Positions 1 through 8,509 of a stretch of DNA of 12,534 nt are shown in pieces. The first letter of the stretch is position 1, and every line of letters starts with the position of its first letter. The notes under the pieces were generated by a model, which did not search any database, had not been told where the DNA came from, and worked only from the letters and a program-made list of their open reading frames with translations. Where the stretch lies: NCBI GenBank assembly GCA_016987375.1, contig PJRA01000444.1:553349-565882 (forward strand). Reading direction: 5' to 3'. This DNA is from Brachionus koreanus (taxonomy: Eukaryota > Rotifera > Eurotatoria > Ploima > Brachionidae). The translations under genes and the position numbers were made by a program.

Positions 1-3000
1 AGTCATTGGACTGTTTGTTAGGTGCCGGACACCATATTTCGGTGAAACGATTTCGCAGTGCGGCCGATAGTTCTTTTTTGCCAAAATCGCCCGATGGATT
101 CATGGTGGCTGATATGCGAAAATTTTCATTGGCATGTATGCTATGACTTTGGTTTATGTTCTCGGCTAACAGAAGGGTTTTCTCTTCTTCTAGGACAGAA
201 TTGAGTCTTTCGAGAACCGAATCGTCGGCTAGCGAAATTTCGTCGATTAGAAAGTCGTCACCACGCTTGAGTGCACAGACTAGGGGTCCGTCTATCCATT
301 CGAAAAGCTTGCCGCTTGGCTCTGAGCCTCGCACAGGTCTCATCGAGCCGAGAAAGTCGCTCGCCTCCGAATGCATGTGACAATTGACAATGATCAATTT
401 TTTCTCATACATTTGAGAGAGTATTTGGCATATGGTTGTCTTGCCGACACCAGTTTCGCCTACTAGCAAAAATGGCTCATTGAATTTGTATGCGAGACCG
501 GCCAGCAGTGCTATGCGCTTGGCCGACGGTGTCCAAACATAGTCTTTGAAATTAGCTCTAGCATAATCTATGATCTTGGTCAAAATTTTCATTATCGATG
601 GACATAAATTTTTCGGCTCGTTTAACTCATTGATGTCGATCTTTTTTCCAAAGCTTTTCTCAATACAAGCATGTATTGTTCTGACGTCTTGTTCACCTCG
701 GCATCGGGACGTAAGCAATAGAAATCCTTGTTCAGCCAAGTACTGTTTCCAGTCTATATTTGTCTCATTTGTGTCCTCATTGGCTTTTGAGTATCGTCTG
801 GCCCATCTGAACAAATCTCTTAGTGTTATTAGACTGTCTTTGCCCAGAAATATTCCGGACACTTGTGATCGTTTTGTTTTTAGATCACTAATAGTTTTTA
901 TTAACAAATTGGCGTATGATTTTGGCAATTGGCACTTTTTTTCCACAATAACTAGCAATTCCTGTTCGGGCAACTCGTCATAATGGAGTTCAATGAAGCG
1001 ATTGCGAAACGCTTTGGACAATTGTTTTCGGCCAGCGTATTTGCCGGGCGGATTTTGAGTGGCAAAGAGCAAAAATCTCGGATGAGCCTTGATCACTTGT
1101 TGAGTTTCGGGTATGTACAGTTCCCTGTTGTCATCCAAAACACGATTAAGCGCCTCGAGAACTTCACTCGAAGCCAAATTAAGCTCGTCGAGCAAAATCC
1201 AATAGCCATTGCGCATCGCTTCAACCAGCAGTCCTTCCTTGAACGCCAATTTGGACTCGGAATCGATCACATACGAGCCAATGTACTCGGCCAAGTCCGT
1301 ATGATCGTGGTTATTTATACGAATGAGCCGATTGCCAGTGGCCGCTGCCAGCCATTTAATCAAGCTTGTCTTGCCAATGGACGTATCGCCTTGGATCAAA
1401 CAGGGCAACCGGGCCGCACACACACGACACAAACGCTTCAGATTATCGCTAGCCGATTTAGTGAATATAAAACTTGAATCGTTTACACATTCTAATTCAC
1501 CTTTCAGTATCCAATAATCTTCTATATTTATATAGTTTAATCTATCCGGTTTTAAACCGAATGCACTCGAGTATAACTCAACTTGTGGCCTGTTGCGTTG
1601 TATCCTTAATTTTGTCTTATTCGACTTAAGAATACTGGTTTGTATGAATTCTTCCAATAGAATGGAGGACTCGCGATTCAAATCAGTCAAAAAGCTTAGA
1701 CACAAACTGTCGTATATGGATATTAGCGAGTTATTGCATGAGTTTGTCGACGCGTTTTTGAGCGCGCGACACAAAGTCCTAAGACTGTAGGTAGGCGGCA
1801 TGCCAGTGCCGTTCGACAGCTTTTTCAAAAAGTCACCATTGCGAACTGTTGTGTAAAATTTGACTATTGAATTAATCAAATTTGTGTTTATGTCCGGTAG
1901 ATATTCGAGATAGGATTTTGTCAAAAGGCCAAGGTCGTTTTGATCGTCGAGCTCGTCGACAAATATTTCGGTGAATCTGTTGCGTATGTTCGAGGGCAGA
2001 TTTCGTTTGCCGACGTCAGAGGCCGGATTCATGGCAGCAAAGAGACGAAAGCCAGCGTGTCTGATCAGCGGCTCGTGGTCGCCTCTTTCGTACAAGATTA
2101 TGGACGACGAGCCCGATTCAGTATTGTCCAGCAATGAGCCGAGAAATTGGAGGGTTTCGGCCGAGGCCAAGTTTATTTCGTCGAGTATTATCCATTCGCC
2201 GTTTACGATCGCTTCGGACAATTTACCGTCAAAAAATTGAAATGTAAATTTGTCTATTAAATCGGACAAATTTTCCTCTAGTCTATTACATTGTTGTTTT
2301 AGATCTTTCCATTTTTCTAGTGTTTGCTTGGTGAATTTTTTACACGCCGATTGAGTGGCGTGACTTATCAGTCTAAGCAAGTATTTCCAGTTTGACTTCG
2401 AATAGCAAGTCTAAATTATTACAAAAAATTATTTTCAATCTAATTTTAATTGATTTTTTATTAATCAAAATATTTTATTGAGCGAATTGCAAAACATTTA
2501 TTGCATGTAAAAACAATGGTACTGTATTAATCAAGAGACTTGATCTGGTATGTATAGCAGATTCTATGATTAAACAAGGTTGTTTTTTGTTTAAATCACA
2601 TGTATTAAATCAAGACAATGAAAACATTAATTTTAATATCTAAAATTATTTTTTAACTTTTGATGTCAGCGTCCTGCAAGATTAAAGCCCATATTAAAAG
2701 CGTCCAGAACAAAATGCTGAAAATCATTGGTATTAGAGATAAGAAATTATTTAACATCCAAGATGCAAACAAGTATGTCGAAACAATGTGTCTAAAAAAA
2801 GTATCCAGATTGCTTGCCCATCTTTATAACTCTTTATCACAGAGGTATAAAAATGTCCAGCGCTCTAATTCTTTATTCGAGTTTAAAACAAAAAAGTAAG
2901 AACAAAGATCTACAACGATAGTGTAATACAAAAATCTTTACGAACTCTTAGAGATAACTTTGACAAAAAAGAACTCTATAGATTTAATAGGCCATCTACA

Positions 3001-5640
3001 GAAGATAAAGTACATAAATGAATTGAAGAACTGAAAAACAAAATAAAATGTCCAATTTGCAACAAGATGTTTGAGGCAAATATAGGAATCCAAAAACACA
3101 TGAGAAAGTGTAAAGCAAAACTAAATAACATCAAAATAGACTCGACTTAAACTCTCTTTTTTTTATTCTTTTTTATTCTTAATTCTTAAAAAAAACATAT
3201 GAATAAAGTAATTCAAAGACATAGTACTGTAATAATTTGTGCCACTAAGTGTGCCATTTATATTTATTCATAAAACTAAATTAAACTTAACTTATTTGTA
3301 GGAATGAAGCGAATGTTTCAGGTCTTTTTTGAAGGGAAAAGCCATGTATGATTCAAGACTGGAATTGAACTCTTTGCTGATATATGACAGAAAGCTAAAG
3401 AACATAATGGATTATATTTAGAAGATTTGCTAGAAAGATTGCTCTTTTTGAAAGATTGATAAATTAAAAAAAGTAAAAAAAAAAACGCAAAATTTTTTCA
3501 TTCACTAATTCATTTTTGATATCTGGATTTCACTGAATATTTTGATTAATAAAAAAGCAAAAAATAATTTTAAAATAAAATAGCTTTTTTTTGTTTTAGT
3601 CAAATATTCCAACTGCAAAATGAATCAGCTGATAAAAATTTTTTTAACAATTTTATCTAAATTAAACCTATGCAAAAACTCTGCAAACAAAGCAAATGAA
3701 TTTAAAAATTTTAAATTAGAGGAACAAATTAAAATAAATTTTTTTTTTGCCAACTTACTTGTACATGGTTTAAAAAAGTCCTATTCTCATCAACATTAAA
3801 GCACTTTGTAAACAATCCAACAAATTTATCTTTGAGTATTTTCATTTGGGTTTTAATATCGATAGGCTTAAAACTACCAAGCAAATCACTGGTCTCAGTT
3901 TGTTGATTTAAATTGATGACACTGATCTTTTTGCCTAAAAGAGCAGCCAAATGCTGTAGAGCAGTTGTTTTGCCGACACCGGTCTCTCCACACAGCAAGA
4001 CCGGCTCGTTGCATTCAATACACCGGGCTATTTTCTCCAACAAATTCAATGCTGACTTGGTATACACAAACTTCATTTTAGTATACTGAGAATCGCTTTT
4101 CTCAGTCTTAAGCTTCACTCTACCACACACAATCTGTCCATCTTTATTCATAAATGCCGGCTTTTTATTCATCAAAAAAGCTTGGACCTCATCTCGATTA
4201 ATATTCAGCTTGGCGCCTACTTTAACCGCATACTCATTACGAGCACTTTTGTTCGAAATAAATCCCATAAAACACTCATACACATCGTTCAACATGCCTA
4301 TTATCATATCCCTTGAACCATTTGTTTTCTCATTTCTCATTCTATTGCATACTTTAAGCAAATCACGCAGAGACAAATACCTGTTGTCTCTTAGCCGTAT
4401 TATTTCATCATTAATCTCAATTTGTTTGCTAAAATCAAGATATCTGTAAATATCAAGCAATTTTTCGGCCAAATGAGCCGAAGAAGCTATTTTAAATGAA
4501 CTGTATTTATCACATATGATTCTAATTATTTCTTCATCGGTCAATGAATCTAAGCAAACACTACGCGACAACTTTTTGATGCTATCTATAAAATTTGTGT
4601 TATTTTGTTTGCCGTCTGAAGGTCTAAGTGTCAAAAAAAGACGAAAATTGGCATTTAGCACTACTTTATTGTCTGATGTTTTGATGCTTTTTGTTTCTAA
4701 TAGATCGATTAGCAATGAGAGTGAATCGACTGGAGCGTGATCAATGTCTTCGAGTAAAATCCAAGAGCCGTCTTTGACCGACGAGAATAAAGGACCTGGC
4801 TTCCATACAAACTCGCCTGGTATGTCCGAACAAACATAGTTGCCAATCAAACACTTGCTGTCCATAAACTCATCCATTTGATATTTGATCAATTTATTTC
4901 CACTTTTTTCAGATAAATATTCAATTAGACTTGTTTTGCCACTGCTTAGTTCTCCTTCAACAACAATGCATTGATCTGTTATCACTGACATTACTATTTT
5001 ATTCAAATTTCGCTTAGTGGTGTCGACAAAAATTAAATTTGTTTGCTGTCGCGGCGATTTGTCCTGATTTATGCTCAATTTTGGTCCATTGTCAAATCGG
5101 ACAAAATTTGTGTCCACATCCTGATTCATCCTGTAGCAGTCGTAGTCACTTTTACTAAAGTTTGTTCTAATATCATCCTCATTTGGATTTAATTCAAGCT
5201 CAAAGTCATCTATTAAAATTTTTTCAGCTCTAATAAAAAACAAATATTTTATTTTTTTAATAAATAATTTACTAATATTTAATTTATTACTTTAAAGATG
5301 TTTGTTGAAGAAGATCACCATTAAAATGAGAATTGAAAAGAGACGACTCGTCAATGGAGCTGAGCTCGAGCAATAGGCAAGTGATTTTTAGGGCAAACCA
5401 TTTGACTATGGGACTTTTGGTGCTGCTAATCATTTGAACAAGACAATCAAGACTCCATTTGGTCGAGTACTTATCAAAATCGAACAACAACAGTTTGTAC
5501 AAGCCGATAACTAGTTCTAGATCGGACAAGTGGCACTGATTTTTTTTGGCTTTTTTCGACTTGGGCTCCTCTATATAATTGTTTAACGTTGCCTCAGCCA
5601 ATGTTTCAAAATTTTTTATTTTGTTTAGTTTTTTATCCAT
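1..5640 (-). CDS. MDN1: Midasin (MDN1), N-terminal part, three exons, runs off left edge
   Basis: Midasin is the giant AAA+ ATPase that strips assembly factors (Rsa4, Ytm1 in yeast) from pre-60S ribosomes in the nucleolus and nucleoplasm. Exons are 5640-5291, 5229-3759 and 2410-1 (continuing beyond the window); I read all of them as open, about 1410 codons. AAA1: Walker A GELSSGKT (residues 209-216) and the degenerate Walker B WILLEDID (273-280). AAA2: GETGVGKT (531-538) and WIILDEIN (680-687), with RNRF arginine-finger motif after it. AAA3: GDTSIGKT (948-955), WILLDELN (1011-1018). AAA4: GETGVGKT (1258-1265), FLIDE (1327-1331), then ALRNRFTEIW near the edge. Order and wording match midasin closely and not dynein. 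The ATG at 5640 sits in AACAAAATGG. The N-terminal region before AAA1 is about 200 residues, shorter than the roughly 300 of the human protein as I recall it. The remaining AAA domains, linker and MIDAS domain must lie to the left. Confidence 0.96.
2660..3150 (+). mobile_element. Decayed 3' end of a non-LTR retrotransposon (ORF2 C-terminus)
   Basis: On the plus strand, antisense to MDN1, a frame beginning near 2663 reads through VQNKMLKIIGIRD, the kind of segment found downstream of the reverse-transcriptase domain in many LINE polyproteins. It continues to a stop at 2897-2899. A one-base shift in the A-run around 2890-2895 lets the reading continue (VRTKIYNDSV...) past a single TGA at 3019-3021 to a TAA at 3148-3150. 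The last part holds a zinc knuckle-like C-x2-C-x12-H-x4-C (CPICNKMF...HMRKC, 3049-3111). A frameshift, a stop and no reverse-transcriptase core point to a dead, 5'-truncated copy. Clade not assignable; no clear target-site duplication seen. The call rests on motif style, not on a database match. Confidence 0.55.
3304..3459 (+). pseudogene. Degraded reading frame of unknown origin inside MDN1 intron 2
   Basis: From ATG 3304 a plus-strand frame reads MKRMFQVFFEGKSHV, then TGA, FKTGIELFADI, TGA, then QKAKEHNGLYLEDLLERL and a final TGA at 3457-3459. The composition is protein-like and richer than the surrounding AT tracts. Two internal stops show it is not expressed as such. It lies about 150 bp downstream of the retrotransposon remnant and could be part of another repeat. 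I do not recognise the family, and chance is possible. Confidence 0.2.
5230..5290 (-). other. MDN1: MDN1 intron 1, 61 bp
   Basis: A short AT-rich GT-AG intron, with donor GTAATA and acceptor TTTTTTATTAG. Without splicing, exon 1 would end at a TAA at 5289-5287. Joining phase 2 to phase 2 restores a lysine codon and leads into AEKILIDDFELEL, upstream of AAA1. Confidence 0.85.
5291..5640 (-). other. MDN1: MDN1 exon 1 (N-terminal region)
   Basis: This exon gives 116 codons plus two bases and starts at ATG 5640. It contains a lysine-rich stretch (EPKSKKAKK, around residues 26-34) that could act in nuclear localisation. The segment STKWSLDCLVQM then SPIVKWFALK resembles the helical N-terminal region of midasin, where a Trp-Ser pair is followed by a V(R/K)W(Y/F) segment. 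The donor is AA|GTAATA, phase 2. No acceptor AG lies in the 60 bases upstream, so an upstream coding exon seems unlikely but is not excluded. Confidence 0.85.
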
Positions 5641-5781
5641 TTTGTTTAATAAATTTTAAAATAAAATAATTTTAAAAATTTAAAATTAAAAAAAAAACCT
5701 GGATTTGTTTTCATATTTTGAACGCACGTGTATTTTTTAAATCTCAAAATTTATGCTAAATTCAAAGGATTTATAAATGGC

Positions 5782-6061
5782 TCAAAATTTGTCTCATTCA
5801 AAATTTGTCACGAAATTTGGTAAAATTATGAAAAAAAAATTATTTAAAGAAAAAATGGTTTATTTTTAATTTTTTTCCTAAAAAAAAATGTAATCAAATA
5901 TTTAATTAATCTTATTGAGATTAATTAAAAAATAAATACATTTAACATAATTAAAAGCTCGTGCAACAAAACTTTTACTAGCAAATTTTTCAAATTTTAA
6001 TTTAGGAAGTTTTTCAGCATAATTGATAATAGATAGATTCATTTCTCATGACAAATTTTGA
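5782..6061. repeat. 12-bp motif TCAAAATTTGTC, two direct copies and one inverted
   Basis: TCAAAATTTGTC occurs at 5782-5793 and 5798-5809 (16-bp period) and as its exact reverse complement at 6050-6061. The second and third copies extend to an imperfect inverted repeat of about 20 bp (TCAAAATTTGTCA(C/T)GA). It may be the ends of a 265-bp MITE, or a regulatory motif about 140-170 bp upstream of the MDN1 ATG. Confidence 0.45.
5901..5929. repeat. Perfect 12-bp stem hairpin
   Basis: TTTAATTAATCT (5901-5912), loop TATTG, then AGATTAATTAAA (5918-5929). The stem is perfect but AT-rich. It is flanked by a second inverted pair, ATGTA/TACAT. It may be a small MITE relic or a cruciform-prone site; no T-run terminator role is evident. 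Confidence 0.6.
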
Positions 6062-6296
6062 TCTGTCTGAAGAACAGTATAGTTACTAGACATTTTTATA
6101 ATAATTAAGAATTTCGATGCCTCGTTTATCAAAACCAAAAGCCGCCCACAGTATTTTGATCGAGAATGGCTGTTCTTAAATCTGACCATTCCTTCTCCTC
6201 GAAGCACGATTCACCACTATTTTATTTTTTCAAACAAATCTTGTACTCTTTTTCACATTCCACTATACATATATGACGATTTACTGCTTTTTCCAA

Positions 6297-6350
6297 TAAT
6301 TCCAAAATTTAAATTTTAAGTTTTTAGTTAAAATGTAAATTTTGGAATTA
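6297..6350. repeat. Perfect 15-bp inverted repeat with 24-bp loop
   Basis: TAATTCCAAAATTTA (6297-6311) is matched by TAAATTTTGGAATTA (6336-6350). The loop carries a further short inverted pair, TTTTAA/TTAAAA, which lengthens the potential stem. It contains no coding sequence and could be a minimal foldback relic. Confidence 0.65.
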
Positions 6351-6643
6351 GATAAATTAAGAGTTAGACATTTAATTTTGAAGAGCATTCAATTGTGTTA
6401 ATTTAGTTATACAATTTGACATAAAGTTTTAGAATTATAAATTAGATGCTAAAATAAAAAATATCCAACATTTTAAAAAACGTAAAAATTTTATACATTT
6501 AAATAAAATATCATATTTATTTTAAATATTTTGTTTTAAATAGACTATTGATTTGATGACAAAAAACAGCCTTTTAGATTCAGTTGAAAAGGATTGAATT
6601 AAAAATTAATCTCTTGGATGCAAATCTAAATAAGCTTATTAGG

Positions 6644-6651
6644 ATCTTAAA
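6644..6651 (+). repeat. Left target-site duplication of the hAT MITE
   Basis: ATCTTAAA directly abuts the TAGTGTTGG terminus and is repeated exactly at 7106-7113. Confidence 0.93.
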
Positions 6652-7105
6652 TAGTGTTGGTGTCCGTGCTAGCGGACAGTAAACGGGCCAAAATTTTCAA
6701 AACTATGACCGTGACCGTATTAAACGGACAGTTTATTACGGGCGGACTCTGGCCCGTTTATTTTAGCGGGCTACTTTTTAGCCCGTATAATAACCGTTTA
6801 AATTTAAACGGACGGTCTTAGAAACCGTCATAATTTTGGCGGACGGACTCTGGCCCGTTTATTATTGCGGGCTATTTTTTGGCCCGTTTAGTAACCGTTT
6901 AAAATTATACGGGCTAAAAAGTAGTCCGCTAAAATAAACGGGCCAGAGTCCGTCCGCCAAAATTTTGACAGTTGCTTAGACCGCCCGTATAATTTTAAAC
7001 GGTTACTAAACGGGCCAAAAAATAGCCCGCTATAATAAACGGGTCAACAACCGCGAGTGACCGCCCGTCCATTGGACCGGTTAGTTCTGTCCGTATCCAA
7101 CACTA
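6652..7105. mobile_element. hAT-type MITE, 454 bp, with perfect 8-bp target duplication
   Basis: The element starts TAGTGTTGG (6652-6660) and ends CCAACACTA (7097-7105), a perfect 9-bp terminal inverted repeat beginning TAG-G as in hAT transposons. It is flanked on both sides by ATCTTAAA (6644-6651 and 7106-7113), an 8-bp duplication that fits the hAT target consensus nTnnnnAn. It has no open frame of note, so it is non-autonomous. The interior is far richer in GC than its flanks and built from four copies of a roughly 60-bp module rich in CCCGTTTA/TAAACGGG: two direct (6741-6800, 6841-6914) and two inverted (about 6902-6957, about 6983-7043). Each module has its own small hairpin (GCGGGCTA...TAGCCCG). 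The perfect duplication suggests a fairly recent insertion. Confidence 0.93.
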
Positions 7106-7113
7106 ATCTTAAA
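7106..7113 (+). repeat. Right target-site duplication of the hAT MITE
   Basis: ATCTTAAA directly follows the CCAACACTA terminus and matches 6644-6651 exactly. Confidence 0.93.
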
Positions 7114-7162
7114 ATAAAAAATATTTGATTTAGGTTTACAAATATTTAAAATAATGTTAACT

Positions 7163-7172
7163 AAAAAAAAAA
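7163..7172 (-). terminator. Pol III terminator of tRNA-Val
   Basis: Ten consecutive A on the plus strand give ten T on the transcribed strand immediately after the tRNA discriminator base, a standard RNA polymerase III stop. Confidence 0.9.
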
Positions 7173-7245
7173 TGATCGCACCAAGGATCGAACTTGGGAC
7201 CTCCTGTGTGTTAGACAGGTGTGATAACCACTACACCATGCGATC
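7173..7245 (-). tRNA. tRNA-Val (anticodon AAC)
   Basis: On the minus strand a 73-nt cloverleaf folds cleanly. The acceptor stem GATCGCA/TGCGATC is seven perfect pairs, followed by discriminator A. The D arm carries the A-box region GGTGTAGTGGTTATC. The anticodon stem CCTGT/ACAGG has loop CTAACAC, giving AAC at 7212-7210. The T stem CCAAG/CTTGG has loop TTCGATC, with B box GTTCGATCC. The D arm and anticodon loop are those of eukaryotic cytosolic valine tRNAs. There is no intron and no encoded CCA. The intact stems and the adjacent terminator argue for a live gene. It decodes GTT, and GTC/GTA after A34-to-inosine editing. Confidence 0.96.
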
Positions 7246-7361
7246 TTCATTTAAAAATAATCAAATAATTGCACAAAAATTCCAAAAATTTAATTGATCA
7301 ATATTTTAATTTATCATTTTTAGATATTGAAAATTTGATTTTTAAGTCAAGCTTTATTTCT

Positions 7362-7387
7362 AATTTATTTATTTATTTATTTATTTA
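7362..7387 (+). repeat. ATTT tetranucleotide microsatellite
   Basis: About six tandem ATTT units, some 26 bp, form a simple repeat in the AT-rich spacer. Confidence 0.8.
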
Positions 7388-8437
7388 AACTTAAAATTTG
7401 AGGAATTCACTCATATGACTATTCCGAACAGCTTTGTGTCTTATTTTCAGTGGCCAGATTTATTTCTAAATAAAACATTATTAGAAACCGTTTTCTAATA
7501 CCATTTGATTATTTAATGCCTTAAATTTTTAAGTTTTATTTTTATTTTAAAAATTAAATATTAGAAACTGTTCCGTGTAAAAGCATGATTTATTTAATTA
7601 AAAAATTAATTATTTAAAATCTAGTCAAGTAAAATCAACAAGAAACAATGCTGAATAATCACGTCAAAATCAGCAAATATTTTAAAGACATTTTTGTTGA
7701 TTTTGAAAAAATAAATTGCTATTTGCTTGTTATTTAAATGATTTATTAGTTAAAAATAAAAATTTCTCTAAAATTTGCTTTATTGCTTTATATCTGTTTG
7801 AACTCAACTTTAAACCATGTTTATTAGACTTGAATCTTTTTTACTTTAACTCACTAGTAGCATTGCTTTTAAAAATCTCTCTAGCACTAAATGAATGACA
7901 AATAACAATAAAAACGAATACTTTATTTCAGCTTAAAAAAGCATTTAATTTTTATGTAAATTTATTTTTTTCATTTTCTTATTAATCACCACTATTTAAA
8001 ATGAACAAAAGCTTTATTCAACTAAAAAATATCAAAGCTAATTGTAAATAATTTATTATTCAAATTGTTAAATCTTGTCAAATCGTTCTCAATTTTTTCC
8101 TCATTTCCAAGCTGTAGACAACTCTTGGGAACAATAACAAAAAAAAGAAAAGCTTGATAACTGTAAATTTATTTTTATTGATTAGCTTGAAGGGTTCCAT
8201 GTGTATCTTTTTTTTTTAGTTTCATCATCTAATCTCTTACATTTTTGTCCACATATTTATTTTAATTGCATTCGCTTCTAAATATATTCGCGTGAATCTT
8301 TTAGAATATTAAATCATTTAAATAAAATATGTTAAGTAGAGTACAATAGTTTAAAAAATCCCTTTTTATTTTACATAAAAATAAAATCTAATATGTTAAG
8401 TGACTTTAATTGTCATTTATTCATTGAATTTGTTTAT

Positions 8438-8509
8438 GAAGCCTCGTCATTTGGATTAAGAAATAGTCTCATTGATTCTGATATATGTAGCAGTTGTTCA
8501 AGCATTTAA
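8438..8509 (+). other. Open segment similar to the one at 9773-9871
   Basis: This frame reads EASSFGLRNSLIDSDIC and ends CSSI at a TAA (8507-8509). Aligned without gaps to RPSSTNLENILLDSDFC at 9773, 11 of the first 22 residues are identical. Several shared Ser and Leu residues use unrelated codons. It may be a decayed transposon-derived coding fragment or an exon of an unknown gene, or the similarity may be chance over a short, Ser/Leu-rich stretch. Confidence 0.25.

Larger units (their letters stand above)
2411..3758 (-). other. MDN1: MDN1 intron 2, 1348 bp, splits AAA2
   Basis: The donor is the consensus CAA|GTAAGT at 3758 and the acceptor is AATAATTTAG ending at 2411. The phase-0 junction gives FLNHVQ|TCYSKSNW, which matches the continuous midasin reading FLGHIQTCYRQKRW in the human protein as I recall it. 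The intron separates the AAA2 Walker A (exon 2) from its Walker B (exon 3) and falls in the long helical insert of AAA2. It is about twenty times longer than the other introns here, and a retrotransposon remnant on the plus strand (2660-3150) accounts for part of its length. Confidence 0.92.
5641..6651. other. AT-rich MDN1 upstream spacer with small palindromes
   Basis: No gene is supported here. The stretch should hold the MDN1 promoter (minus strand), but no clear TATA box or initiator stands out. It holds a 12-bp motif in three copies (5782-6061), two hairpins (5901-5929, 6297-6350) and a short coding-like scrap near 6117-6230, treated separately. Confidence 0.6.

Noticed and set aside
570..1477. 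Two adjoining plus-strand open frames (137 and 164 codons) antisense to MDN1
   Set aside because: The minus strand encodes conserved midasin AAA3 and AAA4 across this whole stretch. The plus frames show no family features and arise from codon bias of the real gene.
1940..2240. Overlapping plus-strand frames opposite AAA2 Walker B and its arginine-finger motif
   Set aside because: They are shadows of the MDN1 exon 3 coding sequence.
4210..4740. Plus-strand frames opposite MDN1 exon 2
   Set aside because: They lie fully within conserved AAA1 sequence on the other strand, with no independent evidence.
6652..7105. CRISPR-like array because of the repeated CCCGTTTA/AGCCCG units
   Set aside because: The units are inverted as well as direct, with no regular unique spacers. 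They sit within hAT-type termini and a target duplication in a eukaryotic genome.
7716..7898. 60-codon hydrophobic plus-strand frame
   Set aside because: It is made of AT-rich codons for Leu, Phe, Asn and Lys, with no domain, no promoter and no conserved neighbour. It fits chance in AT-rich DNA.
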